This document shows positions 39,752-54,416 of a stretch of DNA of 64,000 nucleotides, one piece after another. Source of the stretch: Parapristionchus giblindavisi. Its lineage: Eukaryota; Nematoda; Chromadorea; Rhabditida; Diplogasteridae. Positions within the stretch are counted from its first letter, which is position 1, and each line of letters opens with the position of its first letter. Position numbers and translations under genes: made by a program. The notes beneath the pieces are model-generated. The model was not told where the DNA came from, made no database searches, and worked only from the letters and a program-made list of their open reading frames with translations. The stretch covers positions 248,001 to 312,000 of the forward strand of contig CALSFV010000048.1 in assembly GCA_943737045.1 (NCBI GenBank), read 5' to 3'.

Positions 39752-39938
39752 TTATTCCTGATCTCCTTTACTCCAACATTCACTCTCACACTCAAGACCG
39801 TCCCATATGGCATAATGCACGCAGCATTTGTAGAACCCTATGCTGGGACCTCCCACTGGTAGGCAATCTTCCCAGAATGACATTGAGTTACATTTGGTGA
39901 GGCACATGTTGTAGCAGGTGAGGTTGGAGAGGTGGAAT
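39752..39938 (-). pseudogene. P1 exon 2 fragment (copy 3)
   Basis: Exon 2 (187 nt) of P1 is complete and open, with a few substitutions, but exon 1 is missing. Beyond 39960 the sequence passes into TTAA MITEs and then directly into TSP1 exon 3 of T3. P2 and P3 are also absent from this unit. Confidence 0.65.
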
Positions 39939-40028
39939 CTGAAATCATGATGTAATACTAGTCGGCAGAAATCAAAGAATTACATAGGTATTGGGAGAAA
40001 AAAGACGACATTCTTATGCTACCTTTAA

Positions 40029-40141
40029 AGGGAGTGTAACCTCTCTCAATGGTCTCTTCATTGTACCCACTATTTCTCAGTTCTCTTACAATAAGAGAGC
40101 ATTGCGCGTCGAAGAGACCATTGAGAGATGCTACGCTACCT
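40029..40141. mobile_element. TTAA MITE family A
   Basis: Unit copy of 24324-24436, directly followed by a family B element sharing the TTAA. Confidence 0.8.
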
Positions 40142-40145
40142 TTAA

Positions 40146-40246
40146 AGACAGACCCCGAGCTAATTTTACTCTCCGCATTGGCAATGCTCTCTCGCAGGTA
40201 AAGAAAGCGACCAGAGCGGAGTTTCAAATTAGCTCGCGGTGTGCCT
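40146..40246. mobile_element. TTAA MITE family B
   Basis: Unit copy of 24441-24541. Confidence 0.8.
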
Positions 40247-40335
40247 TTAAAGAAGCAAACTAATCCCATTTCAATCTTCTCACCTACACCTATTTTGAAT
40301 AGTCTGCGAAAGTGTGCTGGAATGGATCTCTTTTT

Positions 40336-43300
40336 GAGACGGTGACAGTGTTCGCAGCTCCCACTCCACAGTACCGCAGTGATGGACCCCATCGACGAAA
40401 GAAGATCAACAAGAATAGAAAGTTGAAGGTAGGAATTTTTTATTTCAATTTATTTCTCCAAAAAAACAGCAACACGAGAAAACATTGAAAATTCAGACAA
40501 AGGTAAGATTTCATTACGTTGCTGATTTGATGACATTTATACTGAATTTCTCGATGTCAAGTCGATTCGACGAGGAAAAAGCAAAAGCGATATGCATATA
40601 ATAATTGATCAACGTATTGATAATTTTACGAAGCGAAACTGTACCAATAAAAAAAGAGATTGAATCAATATTTCTATATGACTTTGTGATAATGAGTGAT
40701 TTGAGAGTTTGCAAAGATGGTGATGGCATTTATTTCAGAAGCGTCCCAATATGGTCAGCGTCGACAATGTTGAGTACGACAGAAACGTAAGTTATCTCAC
40801 TTCTGTCAAAATTGAAATTAAATAAAGAATAATTTTTTAAAAATTCTTTTAAGGTGAATATGATCGACAGTGACATCCATAAATTCGAAGGCGACGCAGG
40901 AGAATCTGGTGGGTTATAAATAATTTAAATAATAAAAAAAATAATGCCAAAGAATTAGAACAGCAACATGCACAAGTTAGAATTTATGACATTCCTTCTA
41001 TGAACATGTAAATACATACAAAAAAGTCACTGATTTTCTCATCTCCAGCCCGTCCCACTCCTGCTCCCATCAACTCCAGAATGAGGACCAGAAGGCCAGG
41101 CAATAACCGAGGCCGAATCGGACATAAGGTATGGTCACAATATTATTGACCGTATAAACACCACTTGTTTATTTGGTACGAGAGTAGCCGGCCAGAGCCA
41201 CAATGAATTGAGCGCGAGAATGGAAAGGAGAAAGGGTGGGGGTTGATCGATAGAATATTTCTGCCTTTAGCATCAGTAGTCGGCAATTACATTTTATACA
41301 GACACTATCATGAATTCATGATCTCAAGTTGGTATATTCTTCATTTTGGCTTCTCATTCCGTAAAGGCAGGGTCGGTATTTACACATTTTACATCGCATT
41401 TAGACCGCTCAATGGAGAAATAGAAACTAATTAAGAAATGGCGAGTGGTGAATGATAGCGAGTTTAATGCAAATTCTCCCCGGGCCAAAAACCAGGAAAG
41501 TGCCGTATTATTTGCACTAGAACAATGTTTTTTTTAATCCAAACTCTTTACAGAATGTTCGCCCGATTCCGGGAAGCACAACAGTGAGCCACGTTTCGGG
41601 ATATCGGTATTGTTATTTTCCTTTTTTAAAAAAATATTTTTATCAAACATAAAATAAATTAAAAATATGTTCTCTAAAATCTGAAATTTCCCGCGTACTA
41701 GTTATTTCTTTGAATTGTCCATTTTGATTGTTTTCAAACATATAATAATGAAAAAAATGTTATTTTAAATGTCAATTTTCTTTGAACTTGTTATTTCTTT
41801 GAATTGTTTGTTCAATTTGATTTTCAGTGAGTATCCGTCGACTATTCCTCCTCCTCCTACCACTGATCCCCACGTCACAAGAGGCATCAAGCACATGAAG
41901 AATCTCAGTTTCGGTATCACTGGTGAGTGATACATACATACTGTTTACCTTTATCACATTGGGTAATGAATGGTGTTCGACTGATTGGTCAGGGATAGTT
42001 GAAGTAAATACCATACAAAGGGCAAAGGGTCGAATGATTAATTTTCTGAGAAATTTTTGATAAAAAGCGTTGTTAGTGATCAACACGCTTAATTTCTAAA
42101 GAAACAATAAGTCTTCTTTTGAGAAAATAGGTTGATCAATTTTCAGTTTTGTTTATGACTAATCGAAAATTAGACGTGCAAAATATTTATGATATTTATT
42201 ATTAATATTATTATTAATATTAATATTATTATTATAATAGTTCATTCACAATCAGGTAAACGTCATCGAGCAATTCACGATGGAGGTAATCCACACAAGA
42301 GAAAGAAGGGCAGAAAGAACAAGTATAATTGCCTATAATCTTTATTAATTTTGATTTAATTCATCACACTTTTTGTTGTGAATATTAAAGTTTCATCGCA
42401 GAAAATAATAAATTTTCAGGGTTTTGAAAAAGAATCGCCCGGTACCCAAGGTGACCAAAACCAGCACGGTTCCTGTTACGGTACGATTTGATATAATCTC
42501 TTGAACCTTGATCATTCGTTTTCTGTACATTTGGTATCTCTAAAAGGAAAATAATTTTTTATGCACAATGTGTTGTCAGTCAGTGTAATCAGATAATCAG
42601 TGTAGTAAAAATCTTTTATTATTCATGATTTTGACACATGAAAATCAACCAATCAATCAATATCTGAATTTATTTGCGCAGAGCATCAACGACGACACCG
42701 TCCGAGCCCTCGACTGGATGATGCATTCACTGGGCGCGAGCGACCTGGTCGAACCCCACCAAACACCCGCGGGTATACCCATTCACCGGTTCTTAAACCG
42801 GTTTACCACGGGCTTACCAACCAACTAACCCTTCTTTTAATCAGTTGCTATGGTTCTAACCTAGTTTACCATTTTGAGTGACATTCGACTAATCCTTCTT
42901 CCGTTTTGTGTTAGTGCCGTTACGTTTCTAACTCTTCGCAGTAGCGTTACCGCCATCTTTCAGCCAAATACCAACACGCCCAAGTGGGAATGGGCGCCCG
43001 CGCCGAAATAGCCGCAGCCAGTGTCCCGTACAAGCATTACGTGGCCAGAGGCAAGCCGACCGTCGTTGACAGTGTGGCCATTGGCGAGCCAGTGGAGAAG
43101 CAGCGTGAGTGGCAGAAGGGACAAGAAGAGCTTGTTGTTCTTTCGATCTGCATGGTTTTTGCATGTTGATGATGTTCTATTGACAAAATGTACAGATATC
43201 AGTGAACGTTGGCAAACGGTTTGCCGTCAAACGTGACGTCACAACTGTTCCAGAGATCCTCCCTATACGTGACGTCACCTTTGTCGGCTAACTGTTTGCC

Positions 43301-46300
43301 ATCGCTCATGGATACGGTCTCTGATTTGTCAGAATTTCAATTTGTAATAACTTTGTGTATTCCAGTAAATATTCGCTTTTTGAGCATGCTCTAATCTTTC
43401 GATAATATTTTTTGGCAAAAAGTGGAATACGAATGATTACAGGAGCTAGACCGGCTAAGGTGCTCCAAAAGGGCAAGAAGCAGCCAATCAAGACCGCTCA
43501 TAAGATCCACGATGCTGACCTGCTTGTAGAGGAGGGAGTATCGAAACATAAGGTTGCCACATTTTCAGATATTTGTTCGATTTCAAAACTTTCGAAACAA
43601 TGAACCATCACCCATGAAATGAATAAAACAATTTAATCCGTCGAGAGCTAATTCCTCGGTTCTTCTGTGTGGGAATCTATAATTTTTGGCAATCCGTTTG
43701 CCTAACAACATGACGTCACAACAGTGGCAGAAGGCATTATCCAAAAATCCTTCCCTACTCTTGTGATGTCATGTTTGTCGGCAAACGGTTGCCAACGTTC
43801 ATGGATACGGTCTCTGGTCTTCTGACAATAAAATAATTCCTTTTGTAGAACCTCCACAAATCGCCTCATGCTGTCGTTGCTCCTTCTCATCATTCCACGG
43901 TTTGTTCAAAAACTTTTTTCAATTAGTCTCTAACAAAAAAAGCACACCCCGAGCTAATCTTACTCTCCGCTCTGGCAACGCTCTGTCGTAGACAAAGAAC
44001 GCGAGAGAGCATTGCAAGAGCGGAGTGTTTAAAATTAGCTGGTGGGTGCTACTGTGAAACATTTACAAACCTCTTTTTGTAAAAAAACTATGAAAATGTA
44101 TTCAAAATGATTAAACTGTTGGCCAATGTTCATGGTTCCTTCAAGACTCGATGATTTTGCGAGCATCCAATTCAAAATAGCCCGTCTTAATATTGATTGA
44201 TTCGCAGACCACGCCCCTTCCCGACCTCCCTCCAGACCTTCGCGTGCCTCCCCAGCAGAAGTCAATTGCGGCACCGGAGGAGACTCAGCCACTCGCGGTT
44301 CTCCCACCAGCTAATGAAGACACATTCGACCGTACAAGGTGGGGTCAAATAGGTCTCGCTGATTGGTTAACCAATAGGGAAACCTAATGGTTAACAAATT
44401 GGGTAAGCAAATGGTTAACCAACTGGGTAACCAAATGATTAACCAACTGGGAAACCGTATAGTTAACTGATTATTTACCACTGGTTAGCTAAAGGGCTAA
44501 TATTTTTCTGAACGGTGGTTGAACCACAGGTTTACTATTCTTTTATTGATGATAACAGCTATTCCTATGACTAGTTTTATACGTTCGGGTGTTTTCACAT
44601 CTTCATTTCTTTCATTCAGTGCCCACTCGTTATCTTCAGTTCATCGAAAAGGGTGGGGCATTCTCTAACATTAACCAATCCAGTAAACCAACCCTTTTTA
44701 ACCGCTCCCCGAATCTCCGCTTGTCTAACCCAGCTAGCCGCTTTTTGCCGTTGGCTGCTTGTTTACGTTTGCTAACCACTTATTCGGCTATCTCTAGTGT
44801 GTCATCCGCTCGAATGAAATGCTACCATAATTTGCTTACACAACGCGAGTGCGTGCGCTTGGGCGACGTTTGCTAGCTCTAATTGCTTACACTATGCGAG
44901 TGCGTGGGGTTGGGCGACGTTTGCTAATTTCCGGCCCCACTTAGGAACCCGAGGCACGGACAGTACGGAGGAGGATTTGAGCTGGACGGAAGTTCGCCTG
45001 ATGCCGCTGCATACATTGCAGCCGAAGGAACAGCACGACCGGCCAAGATTCTACCCAAGAGAAAGGTATATTTATATATTTATAAAAATAAATAGGTGAT
45101 GATAGTGGCTTCACTGTCTAGAAGAAAGAAATAAGTGATTTACTGTAGATAGTATTTTATGAGACCGGCTCGGTAAGACTCGAGCATGGTCCGGACATTC
45201 GCGAGGACTTTCGATCTGGCCCTCAATACTTTCATCATAGACGCATCCCGGGGGGAGACCGATGAAAGATATAGTGAAAATGCCCTTAGGCTCAAACCCG
45301 GCTCACATATGCCGCATAAAATAAAAACTTGAAAAATTCATAACTTTTCAATTTCGATAGCTACTACTTTTATTTCTTTTTATTGGTGAATAACATGTCA
45401 TGCACTCTTATAAACACAGCTGAGCAGTAATTTCATATTGTTCTGAATATGTTTTTTCGTATCTTATTTTCGGATTTTTCGTCTTCATTCCCCGTTGAAG
45501 AGATACTGCAGGCAATGACATAGTACATATTGTAGCCCTGACAATTTTGTACATAGTGGACACATTCCCTTGACAATCCAATTTTTCAGAGTCATCGAGA
45601 ATTGCAACCGAATGTGAGAAATGTGTAAATTGCAAAAATCGAAAATTAAATTTCTTGAAATTCGCAAGAGTAGGAGGTAGCTTTATTATGTCATTTTACT
45701 CGTAGTGATGCGCGTACACTGAAAAAATATACAAGTAGACTCAGACTACATTTTAAAAAAATTGAGAAAAATAATTATTTTATTTTTATTTTTTCAGCTT
45801 GCGCATTCAGTCGACTGTCAAGGCAAGTTCATTCATAGGGCGGATGGTAGTTGATGCATGTGCGTTTGCGAGAACAACAGCCACGTGAAGAAGAGTCGTT
45901 TCGCAGATCTAGAATTTATTTTTTAATTTATCAAACTTGAAAATTTTTATGTTTCTTTCATATAAATCGGTAGCAAGGTAGTGTACTGCATCCAAAGCTG
46001 TACCATTTTAATCAGTAGGAGTATACGGTATTGAATTACCGTAATCGCCAGGAATCGCGAACTGAATTTTTTTTCAGTCGACCCATGATTTTCAACCATG
46101 ACCCGGTGTTCATGGTTGAGAATAGCCGACGTCGAAAAATTCATGATGGTCCCAGACCAAATACGATGTGGCATTATATCAACAGTGTGCCAACTTTTAT
46201 TTAACTGGATACCGTAACCCAAACTACCGTAATAGTAATGCACGCACCTGAATTTTACGGGAATCTCACCACATTATTATAGGATACGGTAGCTAGATTA

Positions 46301-49300
46301 CGGTAATTCGATTCTTGGTATCCATAAAAATAAAAGTTGCACCACTGTTGATATAATGGTCTGCGATCGTAATGAATTTTTCGACCTCAGTCATTCTCAA
46401 CCATGAACCCCGGGTCATGGTTCAGAATCATGGGTCGTCTGAAAAAAAAAACAGTTCGCGATTCCTGGCGATTACGGTAGTTCAATACCGTATACTCCAA
46501 CTGATTAAAATGGTACAGCTTTGGATGCAGTACACTACCTTGCAACCGATTTATATGAAAGAAACATATAAATATTCAAGTTTGATAATTAAAAAAATAA
46601 TTTCGAGATCTGCGAAACGAAGATTCTTCACGTGGCAGTTGTTTTCGCAAACACACATGCATCAGCTACCATCCGCCCTATGAATGAACTTGCATTGTTA
46701 GTCGACTGAATGAACAAGTTGAAAAAATAAAAATTAAAAAAAATATTTTTCTCAATTTTAAAAAAATGTAGTCTGAGTCTATTTGTACATTTTTTCTGTG
46801 TATGCGCATTACTACGAGGAAAATGACATTATAAAGCTAACTCTTACTCTTGCGAATTTCAAGAAATTTAATTTTCGATTTTTGCAATTTACACATTTCT
46901 CACATTCGGTTGCAATTCTCGATGACTCTGAAAACTTGGATTGTCAAGGGAATGTGTCCACTATGTACATAATTGTCAGGGCTACAATATGTACTATGCC
47001 ATTGCCTGCAGTTCAACGAGGAATGAAGAAGAAAAATCCGAAAATAAAACACGAAAAAACATATTCATAACAATATGAAATTACTGCTCAGCTGTGTTTA
47101 TAAGAGTGCATGACATGTTATTCACCAATAAAAAGAAATAAAAGTAATAGCTATCAAAATTGAAAAGTTATGAATATTTAAATTATTTTTTATGCGGCAT
47201 ATGTGAGCCGGGTTTGAGCCTAAGGGCATTTTCACTATAACTTTCATCGGTCTCCCCCCGGGATGTGTCTATGATGAAACTATTGAGGATCAAATCGAAG
47301 TCCTCGCGAATGTCCAGCAGGGGGTCAAAATGCTTGAGTCTTACCGAGCCGGTCTCTTAAACGAAAGCACGAGCAAAAATGACCTCTGGAGACAATTTCA
47401 TGTTGGATTTTTGGGAAAGGACAAAACATGTATTTAAAAAACAATTTCGAGTGTTAAAATTGTGAATTTTTCTAAATAGATTTATGTAAAAAATCAATTT
47501 TTCATTCAGACCCATGAACGTGCCCGAGGCGTTAAAACGGTGGAAAACGTGGAGAGGAAGCAACTTATCGGAGGAGCCTATACTTCTAGTTCTTCCATTG
47601 CCGCATTCCCCAGCAAGTTGGTCACCCAAAATGTAAGGATGACTTAAGACTATTACATACATAATAGATTACAAGCCTTCAAACGGCCAGTTAATTTATC
47701 ATGATCATTTAACCAGGGAAACTTATGCTTTATTAGTAGTTTTTATTTTCGAATCCAGCTTCTATTTCCTTGTTTTTCGTTGTTATATCGATCTGGCGGT
47801 TTGTTAAAGATCAAAGCTCAAAGCTCAAAGCTCTAAGATCAAAGATCAACAAACCATTTGCAGACGCCTCCTCGTCAGCCCGTTGCCGGTCTTCCGGAGG
47901 CGTATCTGAAGAGCAAGGGAAAGCTGGCGATGGTTGATAACGGAAACGAGGATGAAGAGGATAGAGAGATCAGAGGAAAGGGCGCAGATGAGCAGAAGTC
48001 ATTTACACAAGTTGGTGTGATATTAGACGTGTATTCAAAGGCTAATTTTACTCTCCGCTCTAGCAAAACTCTGTCGTAGACAAAGAAAGCGAGAGAGTTT
48101 TGCCAGAGCGGAGAGCTTCAAATTGGCTCGGGATGTGCCTTTCAAACTGAACATTCTCCATCAAATAGGGGCAGAAAAATTCAAAACGCAGTTTTCTGGA
48201 GCTTGAAGTTGTATTATTATGCTTCGATAGTAATCTATTGCGATCTAGCTCTCGTGTTGTTAGAAAATTGTAGTTATGCACAATGACTTTGATCCAGAGC
48301 ACAGAACCATTTGGGGGGGGGGGGGGGGAACAGTTGTCAGTAAACGACTGATTAGTAGTACTTCTATCTCGAATATTTCATCGTTCTTATGCTCTTTTCA
48401 ACTTCCACAAATTAAGTTACAATGTACATATTTCAGCACGATGGTTCGATTGACGAGAGAGGAGCGATTGTGGAAGAGATTGAGCGACTTCAAGAGTTGG
48501 TCAATAATAACAAGGAGAGCTTCAAGTAAGCTATTGTATACTAAATTTTGTTGTTTCTCAGAGAAGGGACTAAATCATCAGCTTTTTGGAAAAAATGCAA
48601 GTAATAAATTATCCCTTGAAACATCTAATCCGCTGTTTGTTTGCTATCACTTTTCTCTGCGATTTGGTTTGTTAAAGGCACACCACGAGATAACTTCAAA
48701 CTCCCCGCTATGCGCGTGATCACTGCTAGGCCAGGCATTATCACTGGCCTAGCAGTGATCACCCGCAGGACTACCCGCTCTGTCAACGCTCTCTCGCTTT
48801 CTTTGTCTACGAGAGAGGGTGGCCAGACTTCAAAATTACCTCCGGATGTGCCTTTCGCACTAAACCACGTATTTTCAGTTCGCCCACATACTTCTCCGAT
48901 TCATCATCACTCCCCGTTCCCAAAGAATTCGTTCCACTCCTTGCTGATCCTAATCTCTTTGATCAAGAATTGAAGGCTTTCAAAGGTTACACAACTTTTC
49001 CTTACTTTTCCATTGAAATTTATTTTCAAATCGTTTCAAGTAAATCAATTTCGATTGATTTTAGTAGGTTTGCGAATGTGATAAAAAAGTAAATTGAACG
49101 AATTTCAGATGAGAATCGCGAATTATCTACGGACTACAGTGAGGCAGATGGAGCTGCGCTGCGATTGGATAGTGGGGAGAATAATGAAGTAATATTATTT
49201 AATATAAATATATTGTTAAGGAAAAGGTAAAATAAGGTTTATCAAAGCGAACGTTTGGAGAAAATGAGAAAAAAAGATAGTCAATTTATTTTTGGATCAT

Positions 49301-51228
49301 ACAGCAAAAACAATCTAATGTAAAATGAATGTTAAGATTGAGCTCAACAGAGTGAAGCACCATGAAGCTCAATTGTTAATATATTAAAGTTCACACCTTG
49401 TTACAAATTTAAATCAAATGTGAATGCAAACTTGTACTTCATTTATGAAAATAGTAAAATTCAATTTTTTTAGGCAATCGAAGGACGAACAACTCTATCA
49501 CCCAATGCGCCAAAGAGCGGCACTAAGAGAAGTGGTTAGTTTCATTTTTTTTCATAAAACTACAACAATCATTCAATATCGACATTCATCGACTGCATGG
49601 TAGTTGACAACTACTCCAATTCTAATTGGTGATCTCGGCTTTGAATTTCTTTTTCTAGAATCGTCATGGTCCGATTGGGGCGAGTGGGGATCGTGTCTGT
49701 GCGGTCAACAACTGCGAACGAGAGCGTGCGAGACGGACGATGGAATGCAGACGAATGGATGCAGTGGTATGCATGCTATTGTATATATTCTGTCAATGTT
49801 TATGCACACGAAACGAGAAATATATCGATAGCGATAAATTCAAAATGTGTCGGTAAAGATTTAGATGGCAATGTGTGTGTGTGTGGGAGGAAAATATGCA
49901 TCATAATGAGGGTCGATATCGGTATGTTCCCCGAGCGATGCTAATCGAAGCTGCGGATCTTGTGATCTTTTAGACAGGAGGGGAATATATTGAAGCCGAA
50001 GGCGAAATAATGAAGTAGTTTTCTCGCGCGGGGGTCATACTGACAAGATGAGTGTGAGATGAACCCGAATATTAATAGAACATTATTGTATGAATTTATA
50101 TATACTATATTATAATCTCATTTTTATTTATATGAATTTTTAACCGGAATGAAGCCGATGAGTGATTAGTAAAAGCGCTATTTGTGAAGACTTGTAAGCG
50201 GAGTGAAACGTAACTGAGCACTGAATGCGCTCAAGCACTCTTGTCAAGAGAAAGACGTTTGAGAAGAGTTGGCTTATCTAGTTTATTGGTCAGACGCGCT
50301 TGTTAGGGTATTCAACCCATCATCAGTGACAAGATCCTTGCAGCCCTCTTGGACGAAGAGAAATTGACGCTTCTTCGGTTTCTCCAATTTCATTTTCATA
50401 TCACCACCATTCCCCTATAAAAGCATTCGATATCTTCCCAGAAACCGAAGAAGTTCACAGAAATTGTAAGCACTTTGTCAGGTTCCTCCTACGAGGCTCA
50501 ATCGTGCTCCGGTGGAGAGTGCCCAAGTGCAGAGAGTTCACCTATAACCTCCGTTCCCCGACCTCCTCCTCCTTCAGTCAAAGACATCAACCCTCAGGAC
50601 TTCCTCGCTGCAGGTACGCATTTTACCATGAAATTATGTGGAACCAGACACTTTTATTGTAATATTATGTTCATATTTGCATATTGGCGATATCACACAA
50701 CAGATCACGAAATTTCTAGTGAATACAAGCCAATATCTGGATGGATATTAGCTAAAAGTATACGGTCTTTATACGGTTGGGAACAATTCCTTTTTTTCAT
50801 TAGATCCCAGTTTTATGAAACTCCAGATTCAATGACAACACAGCTAGCTAATCTCGATAAATAGTGTTGTAATAATAATAATTAATAATAATAATCTTAT
50901 TCAGAAAACGTAGCCGTCAATCCTGTGAAGCATGATTCTGTACCTACAAGCGATGGAGGTAATATTTAAATCTTTAATTCAACAAAATTCTTTTCTCGGA
51001 GAGTAATCAATAAAATAGTGTGTGATATGGAGCGTTGTCTATCTACATCAGAGTCTACTCTTGATTTGAAATGTGAAATTTGAAAAATGAAAATGAAATG
51101 GAGCGTTGACCACAGTCATTCGGTTGATTAAAATAATGATATGAACCAATAAGAGATTGCACTTTCCAGATTCCGCTTTCCCGGCTGGTACCGACTACGC
51201 TGAGGGAGACGTCGAATACCAAGTTTAG
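40336..51228 (+). CDS. TSP1-domain extracellular protein, copy T3 (best preserved, 5' truncated)
   Basis: Exons 3 (partial, from about 40336) to 26 are present, for example 40739-40786 (exon 4), 42964-43104 (exon 12, intact here: 141 nt), 49659-49766 and 50482-50613 (TSP1 repeat), a microexon 50704-50718, 50905-50958 and 51170-51228 (TAG). Phases match T1 throughout; with exons 1-2 borrowed from T1 the exon lengths sum to 2280 nt. Exon 12 encodes an Ala/Val-rich segment ending ...AIGEPVEKQ. Exon 18 is Glu/Leu-rich and could form a short coiled coil. The TSP1 repeat has the W-x2-W-x2-W start and six cysteines. The start exon is missing: the sequence left of exon 3 is MITE DNA fused after P1. 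The role of the protein is unknown; extracellular location is inferred only from TSP1. Confidence 0.65.
45161..47356. mobile_element. 2.2-kb foldback element (FB1), T3 copy
   Basis: Same element, arms and intron as 10472-12664, with few differences. It lies between exons 15 and 16. Confidence 0.75.
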
Positions 51229-51547
51229 TCCGAAAAAAGTCATTCCACGATACCTCAATCGGTGATCTACCGTAATCCCAGTATATCCGTTAGGCATCAA
51301 ATGCTCAAATCTTTCATCCACACGTGTCTCGTCCAGGTTTTCTCGTACTTTCGCATTTATCGATTATTGTTGCATCTTTATTTCATGCATATCTATAACT
51401 ATATTTGTTTGTGCAATGTGAAGTGTTCATGAATATTCATTTACATAACTACCCATAACATGTCGCTTCTCTAAAGGATAAGCAAATTAATAATAAAGAG
51501 ATATTTATATATCCCTCGCTGTTCGAAACATCTCGATATAATTTTAA

Positions 51548-51835
51548 AGAAGGAGACCCTTGAATTGGCATGACTGACTCCCGCAACGCATAACGTGGGA
51601 TAGAATGTAAATATTGTATGGAAATTTGCTTGAGTGACAATGGTAAAGTGAAAGAGTCAAGTATGCAAATCGGATATGCACTCTCTACTTGCCTGAAAAG
51701 TTGTACTTTCAATGCGCATAACAAGCTTCAAGTATATCATCACGCAATACGAAATATGTCGTTCGGTTCGTGTGATAAATCTCTATCATTCTACCCGAAC
51801 AGTCTTGTTACGAAAAAACTTGAGGGTCTCCATCT
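51548..51835. mobile_element. TTAA MITE family D (unit copy)
   Basis: Same as 848-1135. Confidence 0.65.
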
Positions 51836-52274
51836 TTAAACGATGGATACACTCTCTCGTTTTATTTGTCTGCATGCAATATGGCCTTCAAAAGTTACGA
51901 AAATAAAGACACAATGATGCAAGATAATTTTATTTTCGCATCTTTTGAATAGCGCAAAAGAATTTCACTCTCCAATGTTATTAAAAGGCATACCGCTGTG
52001 TTCATGATGAACATATTTTTTCCTTCAAATCCACTGAATGTTGAACATTCGCTATGTGCAATTGTTGTCATCTATATCCCATGTGTAATATGTTCATATG
52101 TTCATTGATAATTTTGAAGAAAACCTCAAAAAGTAGTTCGAATGATATTTCAAAACATTTCTCGCAATTTCCAACTTAACATTAATTATACAAATCAACA
52201 AACAATAAGCGCGAAATACAAGTTGATGAGAGAGAAAAAATTGAATGTACAGGAGGAAAAATTCGCAAAATTTA

Positions 52275-52347
52275 CGCTCCCGGGTGGGTTCGAACCACCG
52301 ACCTTTCGGTTAACAGCCGAACGCGCTGCCGATTGCGCCACGGAAGC
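52275..52347 (-). tRNA. tRNA-Asn (GTT)
   Basis: Identical to 1575-1647 including flanks. Complete cloverleaf. Confidence 0.95.
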
Positions 52348-52490
52348 ACTGATTCATGTTCATAAATATGTCAAAACGTGTGTTCATATATATCAGCAAT
52401 ACGAAGCATTCCTTCCAAACAGTACAAAGTACTTTTTGTAAAGTTTAAAGAAAGTTTATCAAAACGATGCCAAGCCAATTATGTGCAGTA

Positions 52491-52904
52491 TTATTCCTGA
52501 TCTCCTTTACTCCAACATTCACTCTCACACTCAAGACCGTCCCATAAGGCATAATGCACGCAGCATTTGTAGAACCCTATGCTGGGACCGCCCACTGGTA
52601 GACAGTCCTCCCAGAATGACATTGAGTTACATTTGGTGAGGCACATGTTGTAGCAGGTGAGGTTGGAGAGGTGGAATCTGAAAATGATGTAATTTTCGTC
52701 AGCAGAAAACAAACAATTAACAAGGACTTCTGTATTTCCCAAAATTCCCTTGGCGGTAGTGCAGAAATTGATGGAATAATTCAATTTTCTAATTATTTAC
52801 CTTTCATTGCAATAACACCAGTCCATTATGCCGATTCGTGTTCCACGACAGAAATCTTCGCAATCACTGAGAGAATAAGCGAATGTTGCTAACGACAGCA
52901 GCAT
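52491..52904 (-). CDS. Small secreted cysteine-rich protein P1 (copy 4)
   Basis: Exons 52904-52801 and 52677-52491, apparently identical to copy 1 in coding sequence and intron. 96 aa, 12 cysteines, short signal-like start. Confidence 0.65.
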
Positions 52905-53766
52905 CAGGAGCTTCTTTAATAATTATAATAAACCATAAAATCATAAAAATAACAAAAAAATCCACAAAATATATTTTAAAAAACCCACCATTTCGTTCGA
53001 GTTATTGATTGGAATCATGTACACTGTTTATTGTGAATGAAAGATATGAAAGCTCTTTCATTCTATATTGACGATATGGACTACTGCTGTGATCTCTTGT
53101 GCAACATTCTTTATTAACACCATAGGGCACATTATTAGCCAACCTATATATTTAAAAAATTATTTAAAGTGCATGCAACATATGTGCATGTGATGGACAA
53201 TCAAATCAAGGAAGAGCAAGTTCAATACAAAATTTCCCCCGGGCCTAAAACGTACTAGTGCCGCATTTGGTACAAGCATCCCGCTGCGGCACACAGCGGT
53301 GAGCATTTACGCGCATCATTTATTTCCTTTGAATACGAATATTTTGCGATTCTCAAATAACAAAAAAAATCAATAGTTATTTGATAAAAAAATTATTTTA
53401 ATGACTAAAGAAAAAAAAAAGAAATATTCTTTTGGCTTTTGTTGCCCATCGAATCTTTTGCTCTTTTTTTTACTTCACGAGCTAATTTCAAATTCTAGTC
53501 TCTGTCAATGCTCTCTATCTTTCTTTGTCTTCGAGAGAGCGTAGCCAGAGCGGGCCTTAGAATTAGCTCGGTGTGTGTGTCCTCTGCCTTTGGAACACTA
53601 GTGTAACGAAATACAAATAATTATTATATTTATTTATTTTATACTTTATCAACGTGTGCAATACACGAAACGAGACACATAAATATGACGAATGAATAAA
53701 TTTTGAAATATTATACATAAATGTGATGAATATACCAAGGTGGTCTCAAGGATCGAAAGGGCATCT

Positions 53767-54416
53767 TTATTCCCCGAAGTCAGATATATAGGGATCGAAA
53801 CAGCGCTCGTTAATACAATGTTCTTCGCATGTCGTGCATGGCACGGTGGTTATCAGACCAGCATCGTTGACCTTCCTTCTGCTATATCCAGCAGGACAAT
53901 TACCGGTTATGCTCGGGTTGATCTGCGATTAAAGTTAGCGTTACCTCACTCAATGGTCTCTTCATTGCGCACACTATTTTTCTGTTCTATAACAGCGTGA
54001 GAGCAATGCGCGTCGAAGAGACCATTGAGTGACATTACGTTCCCTTTAAATTGTAAGAGATTCAATTTATAGTCTAGAGGAAATCATATTTTTCGAGAAC
54101 AACAATTAGAAAAAACACAGTGCAGCACGTTCGGATTTTCTGTCTGCTTCCTACCCTTGTGTGGTGTATGAAAAACTTTTGTAATTCTCTAATAGCTATT
54201 CTTGATAAAGAGGCTTTAAAGAAAGAATGAAATATATAACTTCTTGTTAGTGAACAATAATTATGGTTTTAATAATAAACAAATTAATTAATCAATAAAT
54301 AAATAATTAATTAAATGACTTACCCGATCTTCACACTCATTTTCATACGCATCCACAGTGTTGATAGCCAGAAGAAGAAGAAGAAGAAGAACGACCATAG
54401 AAAATGCTCGCCTCAT
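53767..54416 (-). CDS. Small secreted six-cysteine protein P2 (copy 4)
   Basis: Exons 54416-54324 and 53922-53767, 82 aa, no coding difference from copy 1 seen. It contains the same intronic MITE (53933-54045). Together with P3 it forms a pair of adjacent paralogues on the same strand. Confidence 0.7.
53933..54045. mobile_element. TTAA MITE family A in P2 copy 4 intron
   Basis: Same as 3234-3346. Confidence 0.75.
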
